Source: Bacillus_CJ salitolerans (lineage in GTDB: Bacteria; Bacillota; Bacilli; Bacillales; SA4). Taken from it: DNA of 64,000 nucleotides. A program made the translations under genes and the position numbers. The notes under the pieces are model-generated. The model searched no databases. It was given only the letters and a program-made list of their open reading frames with translations, and was not told the DNA's origin. Below are positions 34,060-43,198 of the stretch, piece by piece. Numbering within the stretch: the first letter of the stretch is position 1; each line of letters begins with the position of its first letter. The stretch is from the NCBI RefSeq assembly GCF_042680805.1, contig NZ_JBHUEM010000045.1, positions 62,001 through 126,000 of the forward strand, in the 5' to 3' direction.

Positions 34060-34922
34060 TAGTACACTCCATTCTTTTATAAAAGGCTCAAGGCGCCCCG
34101 TTCAGCCTAAGGCAGAGCAAATGTTCTGTCATGAAAAAATGGTGGTTTTCCCTTTAATTCATGGCAGGTTATTTGACCAAAAATAAAGTGATCTTTCTGT
34201 TTCCTTCGAGTAGGATGAAATGGCAAAGATCGTCGCCATTTCATCTTGGCTGAGCACGCTGGAGCTGGATTTAAAAGTAATTTTTTTTATTGGAGACAAA
34301 AGCTGTTAAGTGCATTAAATCAAATGGATGTTGAGCAATTTGAAGGTATCGTTGAAGTTGACGAGAGCTATTTCCTTTACTCTCAAAAAGGTCAACGTGG
34401 GATTGCGGAACGCAAACCTCATAAACGTGGCGGGAAATCTAAATATAGAGGTATTAGCAACGAACAAGTATGCATTCTGGTTGCCAGAGACCGTACAAAA
34501 GCAGCCTCCAAAGTTGCTTGTATGCGGCACGTCGTAACATCTAAGGTGATAGTATGATTGGTTCAAAACTTCCAAAAGAGAACGTTCTTGTTTCTGATGC
34601 TTGGAGAGCCTACAAAACCTATGCTAAAGAATAAGGGATAGAACATTACAGAATTAAATCAAACGATGGTCATTACGTTAGTAAAGGCTAGTATCACATT
34701 CAAAATGTAAATGGTCTCCACTCTCGTATGAAGCAATGGATAGACCGTTTTAAAGGTGTGGCTACGAAGTACCTTGACAATTATCTGGCTTGGTTTTTGT
34801 TCGTAGATAGTCGTAGTAACGAAAGCACCAGACACAATAGTAAAGGATTTTTACTATCTTCATTTGTATGTGAAATGACAGATACTTATGATAGTTTACG
34901 TTTCTCAAAATTCAATGTGTAG
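34060..34922 (+). pseudogene. IS1595-family (ISXO2-like) transposase, broken
   Basis: DDE transposase signatures are spread over two frames. The first frame has FFYWRQKLLSALNQ, IVEVDESYFLYS, HKRGGKSKYRGISNEQ and ILVARDRTKA. After a frameshift near 34550, the second has NVLVSDAWRAYKTYAKE, HIQNVNGLHSRMKQWIDRF and YLDNYLAWFLF. In-frame stops lie at 34632-34634 (TAA) and 34689-34691 (TAG). The N-terminal zinc-ribbon part before 34246 is also scrambled. This copy cannot encode active transposase. The exact ends are not clear; the stretch from 33800 shows no gene. Confidence 0.85.
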
Positions 34923-34978
34923 TCCTTATTCAATTAACGTGAGGTAGACGAATTAAAGGCGAACAGGAGAGATAATAA

Positions 34979-35485
34979 TTGAAATATTATTTATATGATT
35001 TGCTTTTGGCTCAAAATATGGACAATATAAGTGACGAAGAATTTAATCTTAATGATAGAAAATGGCAACAAAACGTTGAGAAATATCAAGAAATATATAA
35101 GACTTTAGCTGACCGATTACCTCACGATGTTTTTGAACACTTTAACTCTTGGGGGTTTCACGACTATCGTTTAAAAAAGATGGAGATGGAACATAAAAGT
35201 CTTATTGATTTAAACGTACATTTCACTGTTTCAAACGATGTTGAAGATAAAGAAAATGAAAAATTATGGGTATTGAGTTTTGAAAAGGTCTCTTACTATA
35301 AGTATCAGCATCATAATTATGATAATGTAAAAAGTATGTTTAATAGAGAAATAGACGATTGGTTATATCAAGAATTTTTGCCGATTAACCAATCAACAAT
35401 TTCGTTTGAAGTGTTATTTTCATCAGGTGGAAATGTTTTATTACATTTTCCAAACAATTCGGTATCAATTAAAAGGATAAAATAA
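34979..35485 (+). CDS. DUF4085-like hypothetical protein (TTG start)
   Basis: 168 residues, soluble, with many aromatic residues: MKYYLYDLLLAQNMDNISDEEF, then a helix, HFNSWGFHDYRLKKMEM, and a beta-rich C-terminal half (VLFSSGGNVLLHF). The start is TTG 34979 with ACAGGAG 8 nt upstream. The pattern resembles DUF4085 proteins that in Bacillus can sit near toxin-immunity genes, but no toxin gene is adjacent here. Function unknown. It follows directly after the broken transposase and may be cargo of that insertion (inference). Confidence 0.7.
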   Translation: MKYYLYDLLLAQNMDNISDEEFNLNDRKWQQNVEKYQEIYKTLADRLPHDVFEHFNSWGFHDYRLKKMEMEHKSLIDLNVHFTVSNDVEDKENEKLWVLSFEKVSYYKYQHHNYDNVKSMFNREIDDWLYQEFLPINQSTISFEVLFSSGGNVLLHFPNNSVSIKRIK

Positions 35486-35593
35486 GCACTGTACTCTTAT
35501 TCGAGTAGCAAAACTAGGGAAACCCTGATAGAGTATGGTTTTCCTTATTTCTTATCCAATTATCAACATTAAAGTTTAACAGAGCCTAACTTT

Positions 35594-35627
35594 TAAAAAA
35601 TGCCTGCCAAAAGGCAGGCTTTCATTT
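35594..35627. terminator. Bidirectional terminator between the DUF4085-like gene and the SDR gene
   Basis: GCCTGCC / GGCAGGC stem with a 4-nt loop; the minus strand carries six T after the stem and the plus strand TTTCATTTT. Confidence 0.85.
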
Positions 35628-36400
35628 TAAAATCCGTGAATCGTCATTCCACCATCGACAAACAACGTTTGACCTGTTATATAGTTACCAGCATCTGAAG
35701 ATAAGAAAACGGCAGGTCCAACTAGTTCGGGTAATTCTCCTACACGTTTCAGTGGTGTTACGGAAAGAATATCACTTACGTATGCTTCATCTTGCAATAA
35801 TTTCTCAGTAAGAGGTGTTTTGAAGTACCAAGGCCCGATAGAATTTACGTTGATTCCATATTCTCCCCATTCTAGAGCAAGGACCTTTGTCATTTGAATG
35901 ATAGCAGCTTTTGTTGCTGCGTAAACCACACCTGTCCGAAGAGCTACGTGACCTGCGACTGAGGAAATATTGATAATTCTGCCGTTTACATGGCTCCCCT
36001 TCATTCTCTTAGCAACCTCTTGTGACATCATGAAAGCAGATTTTAAATTTGTATCCATGATCGTTTGCCACTCCACGTCCGTTACATCTAACGCTTTTGA
36101 ACGAATATTCATGCCTGCATTATTCACTAAGATATCAATTTTACCGTATTCTTCTTCTACCATCCTTATCGCATGTTGGATGCTTTCTCGATTGGTTACA
36201 TCTGTGATAATAGGGAGTGCACGTCTTTTTAGCTTGCTTATTTGCTCTGCCACTTCTACTAAATCCTCTTCAGTTCTTGATAAAAGAGCAACATCTGCCC
36301 CGGCCTCTGCCATCCCTATAGCAATCGCTCTCCCAATTCCTCTTCCGGCACCTGTTATGATGGCTATTTTTCCTTCTAGCTGAAATGAAGGTAAATACAT
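35627..36400 (-). CDS. SDR family oxidoreductase
   Basis: 257 residues, classic short-chain dehydrogenase. Rossmann motif TGAGRGIGRAIA near residue 15, NNAGMN near 90, catalytic Ser in INISSVAGHV, and YAATK (Tyr-Lys pair near 159-163). It ends ITGQTLFVDGGMTIHGF. Closest in feel to gluconate 5-dehydrogenase and 3-oxoacyl-ACP reductase-like enzymes; the substrate is not determined. GGAGTCATACATA precedes the ATG with AAAGGAG. It is downstream of the ruined carbonic anhydrase gene on the same strand and need not be linked to it. Confidence 0.88.
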   Translation of the reverse strand: MYLPSFQLEGKIAIITGAGRGIGRAIAIGMAEAGADVALLSRTEEDLVEVAEQISKLKRRALPIITDVTNRESIQHAIRMVEEEYGKIDILVNNAGMNIRSKALDVTDVEWQTIMDTNLKSAFMMSQEVAKRMKGSHVNGRIINISSVAGHVALRTGVVYAATKAAIIQMTKVLALEWGEYGINVNSIGPWYFKTPLTEKLLQDEAYVSDILSVTPLKRVGELPELVGPAVFLSSDAGNYITGQTLFVDGGMTIHGF

Positions 36401-36446
36401 TATGTATGACTCCTTTACTAGTTATTTATATCCATCCTTCACAAAT

Positions 36447-36846
36447 CTAACTAATGGTTAATCCAGGTGAAACAATGTTCCCTGGTAAAAAAGGATGGTT
36501 TTTTATCATATTAACAAACTCACTGACACTCGCTTCTACACTTTAAAAATACCTCAATATTAATTCTTGCATGTTGCAAAATATCTATTCTCCTGAAGAT
36601 ACTCCAGCCTCTATAGCTTTTTCTAAAACAGGATTTGCATGCATGCCTCCCATTCTCCATCATGATGACCAATGACATAGATTTCATCTTCAAAGCATAA
36701 TCGGCAACTAAAATACTTCGCATAATACTCCTAAATGGATGCGATCCTGCTCACCTGCATTCTTAATGATTTTGGCATCACTGTTACGAATATTCATCGC
36801 CTTTGGAAGTAATTCTACTAATCTAGGTCTAGGTCCCAATACAGGT
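36447..36846 (-). pseudogene. Beta-carbonic anhydrase, heavily decayed
   Basis: On the minus strand, scattered frames retain the gene. The segment PRLVELLPKAMNIRNSDAKIIKNAG matches the CMDTRL...DAKxIxNAG block. A frame with SILVADYALKMKSMSLVIM matches the helix and strand before the zinc His-x2-Cys. The last part, SVSEFVNMIKNHPFLPGNIV, matches the family's C-terminal INHPLLP block and ends at TAG 36447-36449. Several stops and frameshifts lie between, and no zinc Cys set is intact. It follows the SbtA-like bicarbonate transporter on the same strand, a natural partnership. Confidence 0.72.
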
Positions 36847-37088
36847 TAAAACAACCATTTGTTAATCGGAAACTTTATTGTATAAAACACCTGGCATTCT
36901 TTTCTTTTTACAAATTCATGACTATATTGTAAGATTCGTTAAATTTACCCCATTTTTTGCTATATTAAGCTTATTTTATATGAAAATTATGACACTTACC
37001 AACAGAAGATACCAAATAAATGCTCCACCATCAGTGAAGCATTTACTAACTACTAGGATAGATGAAGTTTACCTACTAATTTTGAAAA

Positions 37089-38060
37089 TTATAAGATAGT
37101 ACTTAACCAGTAATAAAGCGGTATTCCTACAATTAAATTAAATGGTAACGTTAAACCTAAGGATGAGCCTAAATATATACCTGAGTTTGCGGAAGGAATA
37201 GCATGTCCTATTGCGGCAGGTGCTGCAATGTAAGATGAACTAGCAGTCAATACACCTAGCATGAAAGTACCTCCAATGGACATACCTATAAGAGAACCAA
37301 CAAATACTCCTATCACACCCCCAATGATTGGAAGAATAAAAGCAAAGGCGAAGGTATGTATTTTAAACCCTTTGATTTTTCTAATTTGAAGGGTTGCAAC
37401 CATTCCTATATGTAATAAAAAGATACATAACAATCCGTAAAATAAATCTCCAAATAAAGGTTGAATTTTTAGTAATCCCTCTTTATGTGCAACTAATCCA
37501 ATAACAATTCCTCCAATAAGCAGGAAGATACTTTTACCAAAAAACGCATCTTTAATGGCAAAGGTTAAATTTGCTTTTTGATTAGCTCCCTTATTGATCA
37601 TATTATAAATAATGATCGCTACTATAATAGCCGGTCCTTCCATCACTACTAATATGGCTGATATATAGCTTTCATAGCTAACACCAATTTTATCAAGGAA
37701 ACCAAGGCCAGCAATGAAGGTAACAGCACTCACTGAACCATAATGAGCAGCTGTTCCAATTGAATCAGTCAATGAAAACTTAAATACCTTATGTAAAAAT
37801 ACAAATGCAATTGCAAGCATGATGAGACTTAAAAAGATGGCGGCAAGTAGTGGTAGGATCATGGTCATAAAGCTAATATTTCTAAGTTCGATTCCACCCT
37901 TTATACCAATCGTAAATAAGATAATCATTGTATATCCGCTATAAAAGGCTTCTGGTACCTTTAAATCTGAGTTTACAATGACAGCCAGAATACCCATGAC
38001 AAAGAACAAAATCATTGGTGATAATAAATTAGCATGAACTATATCAATAATAAGATCCAT
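37089..38060 (-). CDS. SbtA-like sodium-dependent bicarbonate transport permease
   Basis: 323 residues with about ten hydrophobic segments. The N-terminal HANLLSPMILFFVMGILAVIVNSDLKVPEAF and the following LFTIGIKGGIELR are characteristic of the SbtA family (high-affinity Na+/HCO3- symporters first known from cyanobacteria). The middle contains AHYGSVSAVTFIAGLGFLDKIG, and the end has ASSSYIAAPAAIGHAIPSANSGIYLG. GGAGGAACAAATAATTTAA precedes the ATG. It is followed by a decayed carbonic anhydrase gene, so it probably once fed a carboxylation or pH function. No SbtB-type PII partner is nearby. Confidence 0.87.
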   Translation of the reverse strand: MDLIIDIVHANLLSPMILFFVMGILAVIVNSDLKVPEAFYSGYTMIILFTIGIKGGIELRNISFMTMILPLLAAIFLSLIMLAIAFVFLHKVFKFSLTDSIGTAAHYGSVSAVTFIAGLGFLDKIGVSYESYISAILVVMEGPAIIVAIIIYNMINKGANQKANLTFAIKDAFFGKSIFLLIGGIVIGLVAHKEGLLKIQPLFGDLFYGLLCIFLLHIGMVATLQIRKIKGFKIHTFAFAFILPIIGGVIGVFVGSLIGMSIGGTFMLGVLTASSSYIAAPAAIGHAIPSANSGIYLGSSLGLTLPFNLIVGIPLYYWLSTIL

Positions 38061-38222
38061 TTAAATTATTTGTTCCTCCTCCAATTGGTGTAAGAAATGC
38101 TACTACTATCTTACCTATATTTCTATTCTCTTACAATGTCATTCAACTTCTCCCTAAAATTTTTTTGGATAAATTTAGACTTATAGGCAAACCTAGTAGT
38201 AAAAAAAGATGAGGTGAAAGTC

Positions 38223-38432
38223 ATGGGGCTTTTTAATAAACTATCAGAATGGAATGCTTCGAGACAAGAGAAGTATGTATCAACTATGAGGGAAAAGGGG
38301 AGATGTCCCCAATGTGGTGGTTTAGGGATTTACGGCTACTCTGCTTATGAATTTTCCTATTATAATAATAACCTCGATTGTACAGGCTGTAACGGAACGG
38401 GAATGTACACAAAGTGGGATGAGTTAAGGTAA
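38223..38432 (+). CDS. Small zinc-ribbon protein with two CxxCxG motifs
   Basis: 69 residues: MGLFNKLSEWNASRQEKYVS, then REKGRCPQCGGLGIYG and NLDCTGCNGTGMYT. The paired CxxCxGxG motifs resemble half of a DnaJ zinc-binding region and suggest a single Zn site. GATGAGGTG lies 7 nt before ATG 38223; the longer frame is rejected. Genes flanking it are unrelated, and function is unknown. Confidence 0.72.
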   Translation: MGLFNKLSEWNASRQEKYVSTMREKGRCPQCGGLGIYGYSAYEFSYYNNNLDCTGCNGTGMYTKWDELR

Positions 38433-38570
38433 CCAATGGCACCTCAAAACCAACAAAAGTATCGATATTAATAAGGATTTACAAAGAGGCATTTTGATTG
38501 TAGGAGCGTGCTTCAGCAAAGTTAAAGTGATTTACTATAAAATATATACACGAAGGAGGTGACAGTATTT

Positions 38571-38639
38571 ATGGTACAAAATGATTCTAATGATTATGAC
38601 CGTACTACTGAAAACGAGTCTGATGGACAAACATTTTAA
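38571..38639 (+). CDS. Possible 22-aa acidic microprotein
   Basis: ATG 38571 has a near-consensus GAAGGAGGTGA site 7-10 nt upstream and encodes MVQNDSNDYDRTTENESDG plus QTF. Highly acidic and without hydrophobic residues. In-frame continuation past the TAA would give further acidic residues, so this may instead be the head of a truncated gene. The rest of the 38.4-38.85 kb gap holds only a weak terminator-like hairpin at 38747-38777. Confidence 0.35.
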   Translation: MVQNDSNDYDRTTENESDGQTF

Positions 38640-38852
38640 GAGAATGATGATGAGACTGATACAACTGATTGCTTCGACAACTCCCACACCTGATGATGAA
38701 GGATGAGTGGTAATCTTCTTATGAAATAAATTGAGTTCGTGCAAAAGATAGAGCATCCTTCTGTAAGGTGCTTTTTTACGTCTATAAGTGTCATAGCTCA
38801 AAAAAAGTACCTTTATCCGACATGGAAAATGGTACTTTGCATAAGGCATACA

Positions 38853-39857
38853 TTACTTTTCACTTGCTAAATTTTCTCGGTCATCAGCTAACGGTGGTTG
38901 CTCCAACCATCCGTATTTTATCAATAGTTGGGCCCCATCCTCTGCATATAACCCTATCTCAGTCAAAAGACTTATATATTCAACAGCTAAGTCTCTTCTT
39001 TGGGAAACAGACATACCTGCTCCATAATAACCTACTGCGGCGGAAACCAAAATTACAATATGATTTAACATCAATTTATCCGAAAAAGGAGAAACTGTTG
39101 AACTTGTTATTTCGGATACCCATGAAGCAGGTGATGCCAATTCATCTTTAGTTAAAGAATCACTTAGTTTGTTGAATTGTTTTTCACAAATACTTTTGCC
39201 CCTTTGAAAATATTTCCTAACATCTTTGTTTTGGCAAACTTGTCCAAATCCAATTTCTAATACGACTTTAACAATAACCTTTACCATATTGAAGCTAATA
39301 CCACTAATTTCAACAGCACTTAAAGGTCGTTTTTTACCAAACCAACCAGTTAAATATCGTTGATTATTTACAAATTCAACTTCCTTTGGTGTATTAATTC
39401 GTGGGGGTTTACTATAAATCCCTTTTTTCAGCAATACATTTGCGATGCGTTCATATAATTCCATCGCTTCTGTATTACATTGAACAAAGTATTTTATTTG
39501 GTCAGATCGAGAAGATGTCGCTACTGCACCTGCGTAGCCTGTCAATCCAAGCAATGTCATAACATGCATATAGATCAACATAAATGTATCTGTAAATAGA
39601 GCAGGAGCATTGATATTAACATCTTCTTTTATTGAAAATCCTTTTGGGATAGGAAAATTCTCTTGAATAAAAAATTCAGTGATTTTTTCTATATGGGATT
39701 CTGCAAGGCTACGAGCAATTACAAGTATATCCTTAATCTCTTCATCTTTTGCCTGTTCAATAGAATGAGTAAGGATACATAAGGATAATGAATCATTTAT
39801 ATATTGACTCCAAAGATTTGCTATTTCTGCTGATGTAAGTTCAACGTTATGTTCCAC
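38853..39857 (-). CDS. DUF3231 family protein
   Basis: 334 residues consisting of two similar halves of about 160. Each has long helices with ferritin-like spacing: LTSAEIANLWSQYINDSLSLCILTHSIEQAKDEEIKD in the first and PLSAVEISGISFNM...CQNKDVRKYFQRG in the second. This is the DUF3231 pattern; such genes are frequent in Bacillus near spore-germination or stress loci, but their role is unknown. GGAGGTTATTATG supplies a good start. It is the last intact sizeable gene before a roughly 1 kb gene-poor stretch. Confidence 0.82.
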   Translation of the reverse strand: MEHNVELTSAEIANLWSQYINDSLSLCILTHSIEQAKDEEIKDILVIARSLAESHIEKITEFFIQENFPIPKGFSIKEDVNINAPALFTDTFMLIYMHVMTLLGLTGYAGAVATSSRSDQIKYFVQCNTEAMELYERIANVLLKKGIYSKPPRINTPKEVEFVNNQRYLTGWFGKKRPLSAVEISGISFNMVKVIVKVVLEIGFGQVCQNKDVRKYFQRGKSICEKQFNKLSDSLTKDELASPASWVSEITSSTVSPFSDKLMLNHIVILVSAAVGYYGAGMSVSQRRDLAVEYISLLTEIGLYAEDGAQLLIKYGWLEQPPLADDRENLASEK

Positions 39858-40487
39858 ATAATAACCTCCAATAAAATCGTTTTACTACTTTTAGATTTCA
39901 AGTAACTCTTTAATTTTTCCACATTGACCGTTCCATTTTCAAAAACATGTGCAACATTGTCCCCTTGAAAGATACTTAATCATTGTCTAATTTCCTTTGG
40001 AAAGTAATTTGTCTTTTTGAACTATCCTTTACTATTTTAAACAAGCTTAGACCTCCCTTTCTTACTTTTTTACTTCCTTACTATTATCACCAAGTAATTT
40101 CCATATATTAAACAAACAAAAAGAGAGAATCCTTCTAGATCTCTCCTCCATTAAAGGGAAAAGCCTACAAGCTTTACGTAACGCAGGGCCTATGATCTGG
40201 CGTTTAGCATTGCCTGTCTTGCCCTCCCGTAGTTTCAAATGAGTACCTTTTATATCCCTGCAGTGTAAACCATCAAAGAAACCTAACATAGACAAAGTAG
40301 AAATGGGCAGTTGTTGCTCAAAACTATATTTTATAAGCTTAAAGACATTAAACTCTTTTCAGGAGGTGTGAATTTCCTTAAATTATCAAACATATAATTC
40401 TAACTTTATCTCACGTTATCTTGATTAGAAAATGACTACTATCCATTTAAATTTAACCGTTAAATTCCAATTATTCCTCAAAATTTA

Positions 40488-40544
40488 TGATTTCTTGTTC
40501 CACTTTCCGAACCCATAAAAAAGAGGCATCAGCAGTAGCTGATC
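40488..40544. repeat. 57-bp dispersed repeat, copy 1
   Basis: Shares TTTCTTG at its left, CGAACCCATAAAAAAGAGG in the middle and TAGCTGATC at its right end with copies 2 and 3. On the minus strand ATCAGC-TACT-GCTGAT followed by a T-run makes a terminator-like hairpin. Confidence 0.6.
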
Positions 40545-40696
40545 CCATTTGGCTATTCAACATTCGCTCCCATTATAATAATTAAGAAAGAATATGTTTT
40601 TTCTTAATCTTATTGTTCAAATGATTGAATAAGGCCATCCCACTCATAAATTTCGCCTTTAATGAAACTTCCTAATTTTCTTGTAAAATAGTGTTG

Positions 40697-40753
40697 CATT
40701 TTCTTCCTAAAGTATTCGACCCTATGAAAAAAAATGATGAGCCCCAGCTGATC
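40697..40753. repeat. 57-bp dispersed repeat, copy 2
   Basis: Same length and orientation as copies 1 and 3: CATTTTCTT at the left, CGACCCTATGAAAAAAAA in the middle and CAGCTGATC at the right. It lies about 100 bp downstream of the minus-strand gene at 40852 and has a short hairpin plus T-run on that strand. Confidence 0.6.
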
Positions 40754-40851
40754 ATATTACTTATTCAATTCTTGATCCCTTTAGTTGAGGAACACTGATA
40801 ACTTAAAGTAAGAAGTACTATATACCAAAGCTTGCTATACTATATATTCCA

Positions 40852-41169
40852 CTAATTCCAAATATCAAAAACTCTGTTTACTATTTCACCAACAACAACA
40901 TTCGGTATCCCAAATGAAACAAACTTATACTTAAGACGATTCCGTCCTTTGTAATCTGCATGAACATGATTATTTCTAAATTGGTTATAGCGGTAAAACC
41001 AAACCATTCCAATATGCAAATATAATGCAATTACTAAACTAATTAATCCTACAATTAAATTAAAAAAAACTAATAACTCAAAATAACCTGTTATCAAAGC
41101 AATTATCATTGAAATAAAAACGAGTACTATTCCTAATAAAAACCATATTCTCATTTGTTTTAAATCCAA
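40852..41169 (-). CDS. Small membrane protein, 105 aa or 100 aa
   Basis: Two hydrophobic segments in the first 60 residues (IWFLLGIVLVFISMIIALITGYF; LLVFFNLIVGLISLVIALYLHIGMVWF) are followed by a basic C-terminal tail (KGRNRLKYKFVSFG). The first possible start is TTG 41169; the first ATG is 41154, giving MRIWFLLG. Neither has a strong SD. Family not recognised; such two-TM proteins are common in decaying accessory regions. Confidence 0.5.
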   Translation of the reverse strand: MDLKQMRIWFLLGIVLVFISMIIALITGYFELLVFFNLIVGLISLVIALYLHIGMVWFYRYNQFRNNHVHADYKGRNRLKYKFVSFGIPNVVVGEIVNRVFDIWN

Positions 41170-41233
41170 CTTTCAATAAAATATTTATTCTCCTATATCC
41201 TTCAAATACATTTCTTATACTAGTAACACTAAA

Positions 41234-41260
41234 AGCAACATCTCCTTCTTAGAGATGATA
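41234..41260. terminator. Hairpin downstream of small membrane protein gene
   Basis: CATCTC / GAGATG stem at 41239-41256. It has no long T-run on the minus strand, so it is a weak candidate. Confidence 0.35.
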
Positions 41261-41279
41261 CCCGTTACTCGAATTATTC

Positions 41280-41495
41280 TTAATGAAGTCCATATTTTAA
41301 TATTTGATGTCTGATAACCTCATTGCCAAATGTAAACCATAATAATAGTAATAAAACTATAACGCCCATTACCATACTAAACCAAGCAAAGTATTTATTT
41401 TCCTTATGTATTAAGGGGTATAGCACAATTAACAATGCCCCAAAAGCAAGGGTAATTACAACCGAAAGCTGGCCTGTTAATACTTCAAAAACCAT
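41280..41495 (-). CDS. Small two-TM membrane protein, 71 aa
   Basis: Two hydrophobic segments (LSVVITLAFGALLIVLYPLI and YFAWFSMVMGVIVLLLLLWFTF) joined by the polar linker HKENK, and a short basic tail. GGGAGGG with 5-nt spacing precedes ATG 41495, a good start. No family recognised. It lies upstream of the other small membrane gene and could be cotranscribed. Confidence 0.6.
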   Translation of the reverse strand: MVFEVLTGQLSVVITLAFGALLIVLYPLIHKENKYFAWFSMVMGVIVLLLLLWFTFGNEVIRHQILKYGLH

Positions 41496-41687
41496 ATAAT
41501 CCCTCCCTTATCCATAGAAATTCTTTAATAGTTATTCAATTATTATGATCCCTTAGTAGTAAAACAGGAGCTGCATTAGTGAGAATTCCTTATTGCATTT
41601 TTGCCCCATTACATTAAGTCATTTATTTCACGTACTTTATTTTAGTGTTCATTGCTTTTTGTAACAAAAGTGTGCTAATCATAAAGA

Positions 41688-41998
41688 TTAACGCACTAAC
41701 TCCACTAGATGTTGTGTATCGTATTTATATATAACTTCCTGCTCATTATTTTTAATTTCTACCAAAGTCAAACTTGTTGAAGGGATTGCTGGAGTTGACC
41801 AGAGATTCTTCAATTCATTTTTTTCAAAGTAATCCATAAGTAGTTTAAGTGCAATAGAATGTGTAACAATTAGTACATTTTCGAATGGGTGTTGTTTTAT
41901 TATTATATTTATTGTATCCACCATTCTTTCTTGGACTTTTAAAAACGACTCTACAGATTCGTTACTAAACAGCTGTGGAGTCTCCCAAAAATATCAAT
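41688..41998 (-). pseudogene. Histidine phosphatase (phosphoglycerate-mutase-like), N-terminally truncated
   Basis: The frame reads YFWETPQLFSNESVESFLKVQERMVDT and continues to VLIVTHSIALKLLMDYF and a normal C-terminus. The second catalytic His block (VTHS) and the ES-x-V-x-R block are present. The N-terminal RHGET half is missing, and a TGA lies just upstream of the YFWET segment. No SD precedes the internal ATG at 41924. The intact family member is about 190 residues; only about 100 remain. Confidence 0.72.
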
Positions 41999-42137
41999 TC
42001 TAGAATCGGAAGAAATATCCTTCTTTAACTATACGGATCTTTATCTAAACAATGAGAGGGGAAAATCCTCATAGATCATCGCACACGTTCGTAATATATC
42101 CTGTTTTTGAAAAGACCATTTACCAGAACCAGCACAT

Positions 42138-43142
42138 TTATTCATATACACCATCTTCAAGGAACATAATTGTTCCTTTTGTAGCATCTAGGTTCACTTC
42201 AATCCCAATTGGAAATACGTGTGAAGGGAATGTATGTCCAATATCTACATTTGAAAGTATTGGAATATTGGTATCACCAATTATTTCAATGATCAATTCA
42301 TTAAGTGAAAATGGTGAACCTAAATCATTAAAATGTTCATGCTTACCAATAATTAATCCTGCAATTTCATCAAAAACTCCAGCAACTTTTAGCATACTTA
42401 AAGAACGCTCTTGGATAGCCATATCTTTAGAGGAATCTTCTATAAAGAATATAGCTCCTTTTAATATTGGAAAGAATTCTGAGCCCATGAACCCAGACAT
42501 AGTATTTAAATTTCCACCAATCAATCTTCCTGTGGCATTTCCTTCACGTAGCGTTATCCATCCTTCATTTTTCGACATTTCTTTCCCTCTAATTTGTGAG
42601 TTCCAATCTAATCTTTCTTCTGTCCATTCCAATGGCACTTCTAGCGAGAACGGAGCTCTCTTTTTTAATTTTACTATGTCTTCAAAATACTCTTTTCCTT
42701 TTGGAAGCATTTCTGGAAATTCCCCGAAAGAAGGAACAATAGCAGGACCATAAAAAGTGGTTAAACCAGTTTTAGCATATATTCCTAACAAAAGAGCTGT
42801 AACATCACTGTAACCCATCACAACTTTTGGGCTACTTTTTAAATATTCGTAGTCAATATAAGGTAATAAGGAATTGGAATTTAGTCCTCCAATTGTACTT
42901 ATAATTGCTTTCACATCGTCATTATAAATTAACTCATTTATCTCTTCGGCTCTTGCTCTGATTGAACTCGAACGATATGCTTGTATTTCCTTCGAACATG
43001 AACCTTCAATAATCTTAAATCCCATTTTTTCTAACTGAGTCAACCCTCTTCGGTATCTTTCTTTAAAAAGAACTGGTGCTGGAGACGATGGAGTAATAAT
43101 TCCAACTGTATCTCCATTTTTTAAAGCATTTGGTTTTAGCAT
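42138..43142 (-). CDS. S66 peptidase: LD-carboxypeptidase / MccF-like
   Basis: 334 residues. Family features: DTVGIITPSSPAP at the N-terminus, AIISTIGGLNSNSLLPYIDY, the nucleophile Ser in VVMGYSDVTALLLGI near residue 108, GGNLNTMSGFMGSE, FIEDSS (catalytic Glu) and GKHEHF (catalytic His). S66 enzymes cleave murein tetrapeptides (LdcA) or inactivate microcin C (MccF). The length and GGNLNT/EDSS segments lean to the MccF-like group (inference). AAAGG precedes ATG 43142; the longer frame is rejected. A 57-bp repeat lies 57 bp upstream. Confidence 0.88.
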   Translation of the reverse strand: MLKPNALKNGDTVGIITPSSPAPVLFKERYRRGLTQLEKMGFKIIEGSCSKEIQAYRSSSIRARAEEINELIYNDDVKAIISTIGGLNSNSLLPYIDYEYLKSSPKVVMGYSDVTALLLGIYAKTGLTTFYGPAIVPSFGEFPEMLPKGKEYFEDIVKLKKRAPFSLEVPLEWTEERLDWNSQIRGKEMSKNEGWITLREGNATGRLIGGNLNTMSGFMGSEFFPILKGAIFFIEDSSKDMAIQERSLSMLKVAGVFDEIAGLIIGKHEHFNDLGSPFSLNELIIEIIGDTNIPILSNVDIGHTFPSHVFPIGIEVNLDATKGTIMFLEDGVYE

Positions 43143-43198
43143 AGAATAACAACCTTTCAACAACTAATAGTTTATTTTATGGAATAACTTTATAGTAC

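Larger units (their letters stand above)
39858..40851. other. Gene-poor, probably decayed stretch of about 1 kb
   Basis: No open frame with a credible ribosome site and recognisable protein was found. A minus-strand frame at 40062-40295 (77 codons, MSMLGFFDGLHCRDIKG...) is open but has no SD and no recognised family. Two copies of the 57-bp repeat lie at the right end. Base composition is very AT-rich, as in the neighbouring accessory genes. Confidence 0.6.

Noticed and set aside
40062..40295. Minus-strand open frame of 77 codons in the gene-poor stretch
   Set aside because: It has no Shine-Dalgarno site and no recognised family, and its neighbourhood is decayed; kept only as part of the description of the gap.
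42052..42753. Plus-strand open frame of 233 codons
   Set aside because: It is antisense to the S66 peptidase, whose catalytic residues are all present; the plus-strand product has no recognisable features.
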